A stretch of 64,000 nt of DNA from Epiperipatus broadwayi (lineage: Eukaryota; Onychophora; Udeonychophora; Euonychophora; Peripatidae): positions 2,181,844 through 2,245,843 of the forward strand of contig JAQFVV010006293.1 of the NCBI GenBank assembly GCA_028023455.1, given 5' to 3'. How positions within the stretch are numbered: the stretch's first letter is position 1; each line of letters starts with the position of its first letter. The notes under the pieces were generated by a model. That model had not been told where the DNA came from. It was given only the letters and a program-made list of their open reading frames with translations, and ran no database searches. The position numbers were made by a program, and so were the translations under genes. Positions 22,396-34,792 of this stretch are shown one piece after another.

Positions 22396-24200
22396 GTGAG
22401 TTTGATGAGTTTAGTATAGTTATTGCAGAGAAATAAGCAAATTATTAATGAGAAAGCTCTTAGATTAGGCATATCAATTCAGATATATTAGCATATTTAT
22501 TGCCCTCACAAGGATGAAGTCACAATTTACTGCAAGGAGCATTCTATATGCATAAGCAATCTTCTATATAATGCCATATGATGAACCAAAGATACACAGA
22601 TTTTTAAATCAGGCAATATATTCATTGATGCCTAGAAAAAGTTTTGAATTTATTAAGTGTTTATGTAATATGTGATGTCAGTGGTGTTTAATAAAGATTT
22701 TCATAAAAATTACAATAATATTTACAATAACAATATCACATCAATTTCTTATATGCTTGCAAGAGCAGTTTTCTTTACTCTACTTTGAAGCCATGTACAA
22801 GCTTATAATAGATTCTTCTAGAGTAGAATGAAGAGAACTGATCTGTGATCATTGTAATCAGTAATATTTTAAAATATGGCAAGCTGTAACAATTTTTTAA
22901 TAAATTAGTTGTATGCTTGAATTTTTATAAAAATTTTGTTCTTATTTTGTTGATTCCATTTATTTATTTAAATTAATTGTAATTTACTTTATATACATTT
23001 GAGTGTATAAATTTATCAAAAAAAATATAATGTTATAAAATATGTTTTAAAATAAAATTAGGAATCATATTTTGAAATACAATGTTATTTTTTAAAAAAT
23101 TGCTTATTTTAAAACTTGCCTACTGGGTATTTTTTTTTTTCTGCAGAGCTCTGTGTGGATGTTCATTTTTGATGTTTCTGTATTTGGAAATGATTGTTGC
23201 CAATTTTTATTTTGTTAATTTTTATATTGCTTCATATCTCAGTTGGAAAATATTTGCAATGCTGTGCATAGTATTTGTCACAATGTATTGCCAATAATGG
23301 TAATTATATCTTGACATGGTTGTAATGGTAACATACACTACATGTGTTCAATTTAATCAGAAATTACATATAATTTGATGTCATTAAAAAAAACAAGCCA
23401 AAAATTTTTTTTTTTTTTTGTAGAAACTATCTACTTCTAATATGGATTTAAATTCTATTATGTCAGATAACCCATCAAACTCAGTTTTATGGAGAAATTG
23501 CAATTATTGCCAGTAATTTATAATGCCTTATTGTAACTTGCATAACCATTTTGAAAATGTAGGCTGATTTTAATAATTTGTGTCAAAATATTGACTGGAT
23601 TAATGAGGAGATTATTCATTTGTCTAATGCTTGTAGTACATATTATAAAGATATATAAAGTTATTATACATAAACACAAACTTTTCTTCATCGAAGAATA
23701 AAGTTAAAGCTTTGGAAAGATTTTAAATGGATTTTGAAATTGAATTACAAAGTATTCCTTGTGAAAGTAATAAAGACTTGCCACAAATTGTTGCTTAATT
23801 GTCAGATAATCAGGAAGTTGAATGTTTTTTAACAATAATTTAGAATAATTATTTTGAACAAAAACTAATTTGAATAAACTAGGACTTATTGTTGTTCATT
23901 TTACTTCACATAACATGGTTATATTATTTTTACTTAAGAGCAAATTTATGAAACTGTGTCTGATATTTTACCCTTAGAACATAACTATCAGCATATTTAT
24001 ATTAATGCAGTCCTTTGGTTACTCACCATTTTTTTGGGGTGAAATAAAGCAAAAGATGTGTGATCAATATTAAATAATAGCAGTTGTTCAAAGTGGTTTT
24101 GTCTTTATGAGAAATATTTATTCTTTCAATATCGTAGTTAAAAATGTAATGGAATTATTGTCTTTCTGATCTTTAGTTCCCAATATATCATCTAATTTCA
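22396..24200. other. AT-rich DNA, possible degraded LINE 5' part
   Basis: No gene is recognised. From about 23640 the plus strand shows short readable coding-like stretches that could be the decayed upstream part of the LINE beginning at 24205, but I cannot assign them to a domain. T-runs occur at 23125 and 23405. Confidence 0.4.
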
Positions 24201-24204
24201 TTCT

Positions 24205-24850
24205 TGATTATGAAGATTTAAAATTTTCTCATATGAATATTTATAGTATTCCAACTCATTTTGATGAATGGAATACATAATTAAATGATCTTCCATTAGA
24301 CTTTTATGATATTATTGTTTTATCTGACTCAATAATATCTCATGAAGAACATTTATATAGATTGGACAATTTAAAAAAGTGTTCTTGTGCCATGTTCATA
24401 TTTACATTCAGAAGGTGTAATGATTTACATAAAAAATTGTTTAAATTATATTTATTCCAATATTTACTATTGCTGAATCTATTTTAGTTATGTTTAATTT
24501 TTTTTAATGGAGTTCTTTCTCTAAATACAATACATAGATCCTATTCTAATTCTGTCATATCTTTTATTAATGAATCTGACACATCATCTCATTTATATTC
24601 ATCCTTTATTGTAATAGGTGGTGATATGAATGTTAATTTATTAATCGATGAACATAATTCTATTTATAGTTAAGGTTTAGTCAAGCAAATTTTTTATCTA
24701 CATATATAATGCCATCTTATAAATCTCTTCTTGATCATATATTGGTTAGACTTGAGCAGCATTGTTATTATGAATCTGAAATTATATGATTTAGCCATTA
24801 CAAATCATTATGCAATTCCTTTGAAATTGTCTGAAGCTTATAAATAGATT
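24205..24850 (+). pseudogene. LINE endonuclease domain, broken
   Basis: Readable segments in changing frames are SHMNIYSIPTHFDEW, then LNDLPLDFYDIIVLSDSI, then VIGGDMNVNLLIDEHN, then MPSYKSLLDHILVR, then ITNHYAIPLKL. They follow the order of an exonuclease-endonuclease-phosphatase fold: N-terminal Asn block, GDxN block, SLLDHI block and final xDH block (here NH, so the last Asp is lost). Several stops and frameshifts lie between them, so no active protein can be made. Confidence 0.78.
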
Positions 24851-25113
24851 GTTGCTTACATGTATGTTAATACACTATCATATGTTAAATTAAATAATTA
24901 TCCAATCAGAGATGGGATTATGTTTTTGGCTTGAATAATGTAAACATGGTCGTTTTGCAATTTCAGAATATTTGTTTTTTTAATTGATAAAGTGACTGAT
25001 TGTATTAAATTGGATAATAAAAATAGATTACATTGATAACGATCAGTTAATTGGAAAAATTAATTTGAAAAAGTGTTTTATAACATTCTGATGATAATTT
25101 GATTGCTTTAAAG

Positions 25114-25612
25114 CAATGGTCTTCAACTTTTTCACACCTGCGGACCTGTAAAAATAACCCGGACCGGCTGAAGTGTACAGATAAATTTTCTTAAAGATGA
25201 ACATAATTGTTATAACTAATCAAAACAACAATGTTAAATATACAAGATAAAGTTTTATATATATATATGGAGTTTGTATAATAAAAAACTTTTTTTTTTT
25301 TAAATTTTGAATTTTTTTAGAAAAGTAATAAAAAATTTAATTATACACCACCACCCCCCATAAACATCTGTGATAACTAGAAAAACAAATTAATTTAGGT
25401 ATTATTGGTTAGATTTTGTTTTCGTTCTGTTTTCTTTTTTTTTTAATTGGGTAAAAATGAGATGAAAAAATAAATAAAAATTGGTTATATTAATTAAAAG
25501 TTTAAATTCTTATTATTTTGTTATTACAAACTTTCCTGCCAGTCTAGCACATGGACCGGAAGAAAAGTTCTGCGGCCCGGAACCGGTCAACGGACCAAGG
25601 ATTGAAGACCTG
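25114..25612 (+). mobile_element. hAT-type MITE inserted in the LINE
   Basis: This 499-base insertion is flanked by perfect 8-base direct repeats, CTTTAAAG, at 25106-25113 and 25613-25620. Its ends are imperfect inverted repeats: the left starts CAATGGTCTTCAAC and the right, read backwards, starts CAGGTCTTCAAT. The 8-base duplication and CA...TG ends are the signature of the hAT superfamily. Subterminal CGGACC and CCGGACCGG motifs, GC-rich against the AT-rich interior, also fit hAT ends. There is no transposase ORF, so it would have depended on an autonomous partner. It is younger than the LINE it interrupts. Confidence 0.9.
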
Positions 25613-25839
25613 CTTTAAAGCAGCTTCATAAGGAAATTAAAATTATTATTAAAAATTAAATCATGTTACTATATGGAATTTTTTTTATAATAAAAATACT
25701 TTTCTAAAATGGAAAACAATTCTTTGATTAAAAAAATACTCTGATCTAATTATTTTCTGTAAAAATAATGACAATATATTAGAAGTTCATGGCAATGAAA
25801 AATATGTTGCTAATTTTTAAAAATAATTTCTTCACATAT

Positions 25840-27032
25840 ATACCACAGATGGAGCCTTCTAATGGTGATTTGGCTTCTGAATTTATTTCACATTTTTATG
25901 TTCAGATTTTTCTGATACTCAGTTATCACATTTAACTGAGTGTTTAAAAATTATTTGCTCTTCTGGCTTAGATGAGATAACTTCACAAAAATTCTTAAAG
26001 ATAATGTGTATTTATTAAATCTTTCTTTCTTTGCTAATAATTTCCTAAATGTTTAAAGGTTGGTGTTATTGTGCCCAATCATTTCTATTATTGTTATTTG
26101 AAATGATAGTTAAGAGTAAGATGGTGGCATTCTTGAATATGCATGAAGTGATTTATGTGCACTAATTTGGATGCTCTTTATATTTATGTGTGCACAGTTT
26201 ATCATCTTCTTTGGATAGCAGTTGTTTATTTGTATTTAACTTTGTCATACAAGTCTTCTATATTAATTATATTCTTATGGTCTTGGAAAATTATTTTGCT
26301 TCCTGGTTATAAAATTATTTAAAAGATTAAAAATAGATTATGTGATTTTAAATTAGGTAATTATGAAGTTTCACTGGGGTGTTTACTTGATCTTATATTA
26401 TTTTTGTTATATATAAATAATATTTTTGATTTATCTTTGGACTCAGTGATCTATGATTTTGCTGGTGCTATTGCTCTGTCTTGTAAATGTTATTTAATAG
26501 AATATCTTGAACAGGTGATTAATAGGGATCTGATATTAATTGGTAACTGCATATCAGTCAATAATAATAAAATGAGAAGTATTTTCTTTTTTATATAAAT
26601 ACTCTTCGTATTCATTTAATTTCATTTTTGTTGATAACTATCATTATTTAGATGTTTTTATTGATTCTAGATTATCTTAGTCAAGTCATATTGCTTATTG
26701 ATGTTCCCAGTTATGCAAGATTAATTACTTGTTTTATTATTTAGTGAAATTCTTGCCTATGTTTGCTTTCTTGACCTTTTATGCTGATTATTATCAAAGT
26801 ATATTTTTATGAAATCACTATTTGGAATGATTGTATAGTTTACTCAGTATCCTCATTATGTACATTACAAAATTATACCATGTGTGTTATTGTTGGTAGA
26901 CTTAGATTGCATTCCATGCATGTTATTTATGATAATTCTTATGTCTTATCTGTTATTAAGCTTTATAAGTATAAAGAAATTATTGATATATATTGCTGTA
27001 TTCATTTTTATATCAGAAAATGTTCATTGTAA
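25840..27032 (+). pseudogene. LINE reverse transcriptase domain, broken
   Basis: Readable blocks are SSGLDEITSQKFLK near 25950, FPKCLKVGVIVP near 26040, SLGCLLDLILFLLYINNIF near 26370-26420 (motif B and following helix), then VIYDFAGAIALSCK near 26450-26485. The last block corresponds to the catalytic FADD box, but both catalytic Asp have become Gly and Ala. At 26781-27032 a C-terminal segment has YEITIWN, LCTLQNY and VIKLYKYKEIID, the pattern of CR1/Jockey C-termini. Frames 26404-26598 and 26781-27032 are pieces of this, not genes of their own. Confidence 0.8.
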
Positions 27033-27170
27033 ACTCTAAATTAGCTAAAAACTTTCAGATGGCATTGCCAGATTTTAATTTGGATGGCAATCATAGATAA
27101 TTCAGTTACAATATCAGTCTGTTTAATGCTTTTATTGTCTATTCAGTAATTATTACCCATATATCATTTG

Positions 27171-27626
27171 TATATTTAAAAAATGTTTGAAACTTTAGTT
27201 ATTGTGTTTCATGTAACAATTTTATATTTATTATTGTACTAACAATTGTAAATATTGCAAATAATATGTATTGAAACCATAAGTCGAATAAGATAGTGAA
27301 TCGATAAAATGGAAGTGCAATCATCCCTTAACTCAACTGTAATACATTCTTATATATTTCCACATAAGCTAAAACTATTCTATACTTTAATAATAGATTT
27401 ACATTTAATAAAATAATAAATAAATTTCTCAGAGTTATTCAATAATAGTACATGTACTCTTAATCTTATTATATTTTAATGAATAATCTTTGGCAAATAT
27501 GTTTCTTACTACAAGAACTAATCAAAAGTAACTTAATATGTATTTAAAACTAATGCTAGAAATTTTAAATGTAAAGTTGATTAATGATTTATCTCAGTGT
27601 TATATAAAATAAAAAAATAAATACAT
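27171..27626. other. LINE 3' remnant and AT-rich DNA
   Basis: The first ~120 bases may be the 3' untranslated end of the decayed LINE (TGTAACAATT and TTGTAAATATTG motifs are common near CR1-type ends). The rest shows nothing recognisable. Confidence 0.35.
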
Positions 27627-27639
27627 AGATATAAAGTGT

Positions 27640-27849
27640 AAGTATAGTGGATTTGAACACAGACTTTCAAGCACCCTTCAACTATCCACACTATCTCATA
27701 CCACTGATATAAATGACCATCAATGTTCATTTATATCAGTGGTATGAGATAGTGTGGATAGTTGAAGAGTGCTTGAAAGTCTGTGTTCAAATCCCCTATA
27801 TTTACAATTAAGCTCAAAGCATATGAAGAATGCCTGTATTTCAAATATT
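27640..27849. mobile_element. Head-to-head tRNA-like retroposon
   Basis: A 210-base insertion sits between perfect 13-base repeats, AGATATAAAGTGT, at 27627-27639 and 27850-27862. Inside, arms 27649-27716 and 27727-27794 are reverse complements over 68 bases with one mismatch that I can see, around a ~10-base loop. In the direction out of the loop each arm reads like a tRNA relative: GATAGTGTGGATAG resembles an A box and GTGTTCAAATCC fits a pol III B box. The arrangement looks like a tRNA-derived SINE copied twice in opposite directions during one insertion. A MITE is the alternative, but the 13-base TSD favours LINE-driven integration. Confidence 0.75.
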
Positions 27850-27862
27850 AGATATAAAGTGT

Positions 27863-30800
27863 GTTTATGCATTTTAGGATATGTCAATGTCATCTTACTA
27901 AATATTTTTGTATCTTAGATAGCATCACTACATTAATGATGTATTTAATCCAAATAGATTTATTTATGTTTAATATCTTAAATATGACCTTATCTCACGC
28001 ATATGCAGTGATGATACTTTTTTAATAATGGCAAAAAATAAATGATAAAAACGAATATTAACAATAAGAAAATTATGTAAAATGTCTAATAAATATTATT
28101 TATTTCTTATATCTAATTTAAACTTGGGATATGAAAAGTGTATTATCAGATAGTGTTGCAAAGGTACTAACATTAAATAGGAATAGGTTTATTATTTCAA
28201 AAAATAATCATTAATTTAAATACTGGAGTATAATAATCATCATTATAATGATCAATGATAAATGCTGTGTGTGGTCCTTAATTATTTTGTTTTACTAACT
28301 AATTAATTATTAATTACTTCACTTAATAATGCAGGGGAGGTTTTCACTCTTTTAAAAGAAGCAAATACAATTATTGTTTAGCATATTTAAATGATGATAT
28401 AGGGCTTATTTATTTCACCTCAAGATTTTTTACTGTAGAATTAATACTGTACTAACAAAATATAACTAGATCATGGTTGAAAAATTAATACTAATATATG
28501 AGTGATGCATAAAATATTCCTTACAGATCTATTCATCTAAATAAGGATGATTAACTCCATTTAATTTTAAGGTTGAAAGTTAAGAACCCATAAAACATAC
28601 AATAATTGTAATATAACACAGTTTTATATAAGTTTAATAGTTACTTACATTTATACAACCTAAGCCTAAGATAAATCACTTTTAATCCCATTCAATATCA
28701 CCAATAATACTAAATAAAAATAATTACCTGTACATTAGCATAATATTATTTGAGGAAACTTTAGTAAATTAATAATACCTATAATATTAACTAACTATTA
28801 AAGAGGCAATTATAATAAAGTGCATTAAATAATCCATCAATTTATAGTGCAATTAATTTCATTTTTGTAATATAATCCTTTCTGGACACAGCATAGAGAT
28901 TAATAAAATTTAATAATCATACTCATTGATTCAAGATAAGTTACATTCAATACAATCCATTTTAAGATTGCTTATAACTTCAACATTTATCATATTTAAT
29001 ATTTGCTTAGATAATCTATAATTCAGGAGTGGCATTTAAATATTTAGCTTTCACAATCCATTATCTGTTTAATGGTATTTAATCTTTAGCATTGATAATC
29101 CATAATGCATTTCTTTAAGCATTGGAAACAAATTTGTAGTTTATTACCCACAGCAATTTAATCCATCTGAAAAGATGTTATAATTTTATCCAAAGAATTA
29201 ATACTCATTTATAGATCTTTAATTCATGTTACTAATAGTTCTGATTATATATCATTCGTAAACAATGTGATTTCCATTAATTTTTGAATTAAAGTTGTGG
29301 TTTTTCGAGTGATAAAGTTATGGAACCATATTTGAGTTTAAAAATTATTATTTAAAGTTTTCCCCTCCATAATTAAAGACTAGATAAATTTGCAATATTG
29401 AGACTTAATAGGCATATTTCCTTGAAGTAAAGAAAACAATTATTTTACAGTATTTTGGGAATAAATATAAGCAACTTATTTGAAGTTAATAAATATAATG
29501 TTTCCAAATATATCACCTAAAAAATACTATTATTTCCAATTGAAAAAGTCCAGTGATTTATTTTGAAGTTGTTAGACAGTATTCCATAAGTCATTTTATC
29601 CATTTTCAGCTAACAGTTGACTGTAATAAATGAGATTTCTTGAAATAAAGAATTAATTAATTAATCAATGATGGTTTCTAGTTTATTTGTTGTTATTTAT
29701 TCTTTTCCTGGTATGATGAAATGAAGTCAATTTTAACCAGCAAAGGCAAACAGCAAACAAAATGGCTATTTATAAATTTGAAACTGTTTAGTTTCTAACT
29801 GCAATGAGAATTTGTGAAGATTGTCTGGATTTTCCAAAATTGCAATTTTTATACCCAATTGATCATCTGATTCCTGATTCAATATATTTCCCATTATGAA
29901 TTTGGGTTTTTTGGTTATTGTGGGAAAATTTGAAAGAGGTTGACATGGTTATTGCCAGGAAAAATGATAGATGCTAAGATTTTTGAATCAATGTGGTAAA
30001 ATTTTATAACATCATTCAAAAATGAAGAGAAAGAAAATAATTGTTCAAGTCTTCTCAATTGTTTCATTTTTACTTCTGGGTTTTAAAAATAATATTACAA
30101 ATATTTATTTCAATTAAATTTATACTGACCTTTTAATAAATAATATTACTTAATAAATATCTTAGCAAACTAAGTCAATTCAAATTAATTTTACTAAATG
30201 TAAATTTAAACACATAAGCTTTCACATGCACACAAAATATAAAAATGTAATAACTATTTGTTCTACACATAAGTAAAAATGTAATCTGAAATATAATTGC
30301 TTTACTTTAAAATATTTGGGTTGCAATATTACACTTATGTTAAATTATTTGTTTTATATGTGTGAGGACATCTGTTTATTTATGCAGTTAAATAGCTTTG
30401 TCCTTAATAAGAATAATGAAAAATTACGTTTATGTATTTTTATATGTGTTGATCATAAAGTCTGCTTAAGAAGTCACTTTTAAATGTTTTATAAAAATTA
30501 TATGAGAGACTTTTTTACTTCATATTGATTATATTCTATCCTATACAACCAATGACAGTGATGAATATATATGCTTAACTATAAAAATTAAAGCCAATAA
30601 AAATTTTACAGATTTTTAATTATAATAACCAATGTACAGCAGCATCTGTAAAGTTACAATATATATATATTCTTTTTTTTATTATTATGTGTAATTTTGA
30701 TAGCTAATTTCTATATTTGTAATTTTTTTTGTTTTAAACTTTGTAAATGTTTTGCACCTGATTAATGTGTATATATTCTCTTTCTTTGTTGTTGTTTTTT

Positions 30801-32461
30801 GTAATTATTTTGGGATTTAATGACTCTTATGAATAAATCTTCACACAAAATTTTTTGATTGGAGTTTTGTTTTGTTTTATATGCATTGTTTAATAAATAA
30901 AATAAATTATTATTATTATTCTAAACAGACTGTAATCAACTACTACACATATGCTGTAATGTTATATTAAACCAATGTTGTTTTGTTGAATATGAGAAAA
31001 CTCTCAATCCAAGCCACATGATAGAAACTTTAAAGCTGCCATCTTATCTTTGTATGTATAAGTAATTATATATACCAACCATAAGTATCTTGGATTGAGA
31101 GCTTGAATATTTTATATCATTCGCTTTACTTTCATTTTCTTTATTATGAGTATTAACACTTGTGAAATTTTAACATTTACTGTGTGTTCATATTAAGAGA
31201 TGTTAGAATTAATGTAATTGACTAAGATATTTACTAGTGCAGTTTGCTCACTTATTTAACTTTTTTTTTCTATCAGTTTTCATTTTCTTTTATTGTCACA
31301 TTATGGATCATGTAATTGTATACATTTTCTGAGATGTAATTTTTTAATATCTTATGCAGATTAATTCCTACTTATTCCAACATATGTTTGGATGCTTTCT
31401 TAGATTGGTATTGGACATGAATACACATCTGGTGCACCACAGAGAGAATAAAGTGAAAGTACTTGCCCAAATGAATAGATAACTATCCTTTAGAGGAGTT
31501 TGTTAAAGAATTTAAATATTATAATTTTTTTTCCTTGCATATTGTGTGGATAGCTGAGTGAATATTGTCAAAAGCAGGGCAAACAAAAAGAAAGGGGTGT
31601 TGAATTTCAGTCTCTCTATAGTAAAACAGTATCTGACTTCTGCACCTGTAAAAATGTAAGGTATGGAGAATGCTTCTAGGTTTAGTTTAAGCCGAAAATC
31701 ATAAAATTTAATTTCTAGTGACTACAATTTGAATTGTCAGGTTAGTTGTTTATTATTGTGGATTATCCAATATAGAGGGAGAATAAATTAAATGGTATGT
31801 TTTCCAAAATTTAAATCTATTTTTGTGAGAATAATAAGAAACATTTGGGATGTTGGCATCAAATTGAATAAAGTATTCCAGTAACTAGTCATTGGCAGCA
31901 GCTTATCTGTTGGGATGATTTTATATATGAGAATATATGGAATATATGTGCACAAGCAGAAATAAGACTTAGTACTGAATGTAACCTTAAATCATTTTAT
32001 ACTAATGGGATTTGAATATGTTTAATGAAATTGAGACATTTTTTTTTTTACAGTAACTTTCTACTCTGAAAATTTATAATATTAATAAAAGCCTTAGTAT
32101 ATATTATCATTGGGTAGTAATATATAATTTGAGTAACTACTAGTAGATTGAATAAATACACTTTTGAATATAATGATAAATAAAATTTTGAAAATGAGTT
32201 GATTATATTTTCAATTTTATTTTTAAGTTTTGTTTGAATTTCTGAGTTGCTCAGATAAAATTGGAATCCTACTAAAGTGCTACATTTTCTTTTAAAATGT
32301 TGTGTGTTAAATTGTCCAGTATATAGTAACCAAGCACAAAAATTTATCCATGTTGAATTGCAGTTTGTATTTGCTTGAGTAGTTGGTAAGGATTTTAAAT
32401 AAAGTTGGTATCTGTTTGTTTTTTTTACATTAGAAAGACTGAGACATCATTCATGCAGATA
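27863..32461. other. Long AT-rich stretch, nothing recognised
   Basis: No gene is recognised. Small items: a 13-base inverted repeat CTCTCAATCCAAG at 31001-31013 and 31089-31101, an ATT microsatellite at 30908-30923 that may be a LINE 3' tail, and homopolymer T runs. The 28300-29300 part is a mosaic of short AT words without readable motifs. Confidence 0.5.
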
Positions 32462-32472
32462 ATACAGGGAAT

Positions 32473-32800
32473 CATCATCAACCATTATCAATCCACTGCA
32501 GGATGAATGTCTCTCCAAGTTCAATCCATCTTTTCTGATCTTTAGTTTCTCTTCTCCACCTCACCCCTACACACTTTCTTATTTCATCCATCCATCTCAC
32601 ATGTGGTCTCTTTCTAAGATTTCAATTGTCCATCTATTATCATCTCTTGTAGCAATATATCCAGCCCAACTCCACTTCAGTCTTTTAATTTTTTCAATGA
32701 GGGCAGTAACACCTGTTTGTTCTCTTACTTGTATATTGTGTTTTTGATCTCTTCTTGTTACTCCCAACATACATCTCTCCATACTTCTTTGAGTTGCCTG
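32473..32800 (-). mobile_element. RTE LINE fragment, 5'-truncated copy C
   Basis: A 328-base minus-strand insertion corresponds to the last part of the RTE element, flanked by perfect 11-base repeats, ATACAGGGAAT, at 32462-32472 and 32801-32811. It starts inside the C-terminal domain (frame 32597-32782 reads MERCMLGVTRRDQ to WAGYIATRDDNRW) and ends at the same CAGTGGATTGATAATGGTTG 3' end. An internal deletion near 32620 joins EIL to the later HM. It is a typical dead-on-arrival insertion, more diverged from copy B than copy A is. Confidence 0.93.
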
Positions 32801-32811
32801 ATACAGGGAAT

Positions 32812-34784
32812 ATTTACTGTTAAATCAGGTATGTTGTCATAGTTAGTAAAGAATTGATGTCAATAGTAAAAAAAAAAAGATCACTTTAAAGAGAACTTTA
32901 TGGGATTGAACAAATATGGTACTAAAAAAATGAGTTCTTTCTATTAAGTGTATTTCTCAACTTAATAAAATGTTAGTGAATAAATGTATAAAGATATTAT
33001 ATCTGATAATGTATCAATCAGGAGTTTAATTGGAATCAAATCAAATGCTGATTATATATTGATTGGACCATAAGTGGGCTATACTTTTTATTATTTCTGA
33101 TTGTGTCAATCATTGTTTTAAACAAGAAAACTGTCTATAGGCTAGTAGAACCATTCTTTACAAAATAGGTAGTAAATATAATACATTACAGAAATATTCA
33201 TTAAATGGATAATCTCTGAGCTAATGAATGATTGATAGAAATTATTAGGTAGTAGATAGGGCTTGGATTTATCTTTAATAATTTGTTTTAACAGTTTGAT
33301 AAAAATGTTAACTTATTGATTTGGCCTGAGATTAATTAATATGAATATTTTTCATGCTTGTAGTAAATGGTAGCAGCAAAATGATGTAAATTTCAGTTTT
33401 TGTTATGGTATTTTTTTGTGATGGTATTTGCTATATTGCTATTGTTTATAGTATCATTATAAACAGAAATCTTTTTTTTTTTTTTTTGTAAATATAATTT
33501 TATTATATTTTCTTTCCTATCAAAAAATTTATCATATAGTTTTTAAAATCTGAGTATTCAAAGTTAGCATTATTTATACTCCCTATTTTTTTAAAGTGTA
33601 GTATAGAAATAATCAGTGCTTTGAATATAGTAATTTTTTTAAATGACTAAAAAAAATTATCATTACATAATAAATAAATTTGTATTTATGAATATGCATT
33701 TGTTTAAGTTTGTAAGTAGTATTTAATAATAATAAAAAGCCATTGTCAAGAAAGGATTTTATCAAAAATGTAAGAGTATTTCTTTATTATATTAGTCTTA
33801 ATAAAAATAAAAAGTGTTGCTTCTCTTATCTGAATTGATTATCGTATTGCAGGTCAACTACCATTAATCTGAAATCCCTACTAGCCTTTTTTGGATTTCA
33901 ATATTTTTTTTCCCTCTCGTAAACCAAAGCTCTACTAAAAATTTAAATTACTTTCTGTATATTGTATAAATTTACTTTATTAATAACAATATAACACTTG
34001 AAAATATGACTTTATGTATATCATCAGAAAATTTTTATGTAGCAGTAATTAAAGCAATAAATCAAAATAATGTTTTGTAATTTTGTCCAGATAATAAAAA
34101 ATTTTGAATTAAAGATATTCACAGTAATGATCATTTACCTGTAGTTTCAACAGACCATAATCAAATTACAAATCTTTTTTTTTTTTGTAGGAACTCAAAT
34201 TAACTCAATGGTGGATTGTTTTGAATACTTTCACATCATCAGTATAAGATATTGGGGTATTTTCAATGTAATTATTAATTTGCTATGATAATATTATTAC
34301 AGTAGTCATGGTTAATCACTTGAAAGGTCATATGATTTTTGTGCATCTAAAATGCAGATTGAGTACAACTGTTCCATCTAATTAACAAAATTAAGACTTT
34401 TTTTTTTTACTTTACTCAACTGATAATTGATCCAGAAACATTTCTCTTGGGTCTTCCAGTCTCAATACTGTGCAGTAATTTAATTTCTACTGTATGTTGA
34501 ACAGCATAGATGCTAAAGTTTCAGTTTGGAAAATAACATGACTAATGTTTAATCTGATGTTTTATTAAATTTAATAATATATTTGCAACAATTTTTGATA
34601 AATATTGTATTAAATATTTACAATTTTGAGGAAAGCTTTGTGGTGCAACTATAACATATCCATCTACCATGCCAAATCTGAGTCAAATATTTATTTATTT
34701 TTTATAAACTGAAGATTTTGTTTTTTTCAGATAGCTGACTATATCCAATCTACCTAATTGTTCATTATTATTCAATAAATGATT
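32812..34784. other. AT-rich DNA, nothing recognised
   Basis: No coding motif or repeat family is recognised. T homopolymers occur at 33472-33487, 34174-34186 and 34398-34407. Confidence 0.5.
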
Positions 34785-34792
34785 ATCTAGGT

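Larger units (their letters stand above)
24205..27170 (+). mobile_element. Decayed Jockey/CR1-like LINE
   Basis: An old non-LTR retrotransposon lies in plus orientation, broken by many stops and frameshifts. The endonuclease starts near 24205 (SHMNIYSIPTHFDEW) and has a readable catalytic block GGDMNVNLL near 24617. Reverse-transcriptase pieces follow between 25860 and 26600, and a C-terminal segment up to about 27030. It differs from the RTE family: the GDxN-NLL block, the LLYINNIFDLS block and the KLYKYKE segment fit the Jockey/CR1/L2 side of LINE diversity. A hAT MITE is inserted between the two domains. Confidence 0.8.

Noticed and set aside
23082-23297. 71-codon hydrophobic plus-strand frame
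   Set aside because: T-rich DNA gives Phe/Leu-rich frames by chance; no start context, splice signals or family match.
31001-31101. 13-base perfect inverted repeat with a 75-base loop
   Set aside because: Too short and isolated in AT-rich DNA to support an element or an RNA structure.
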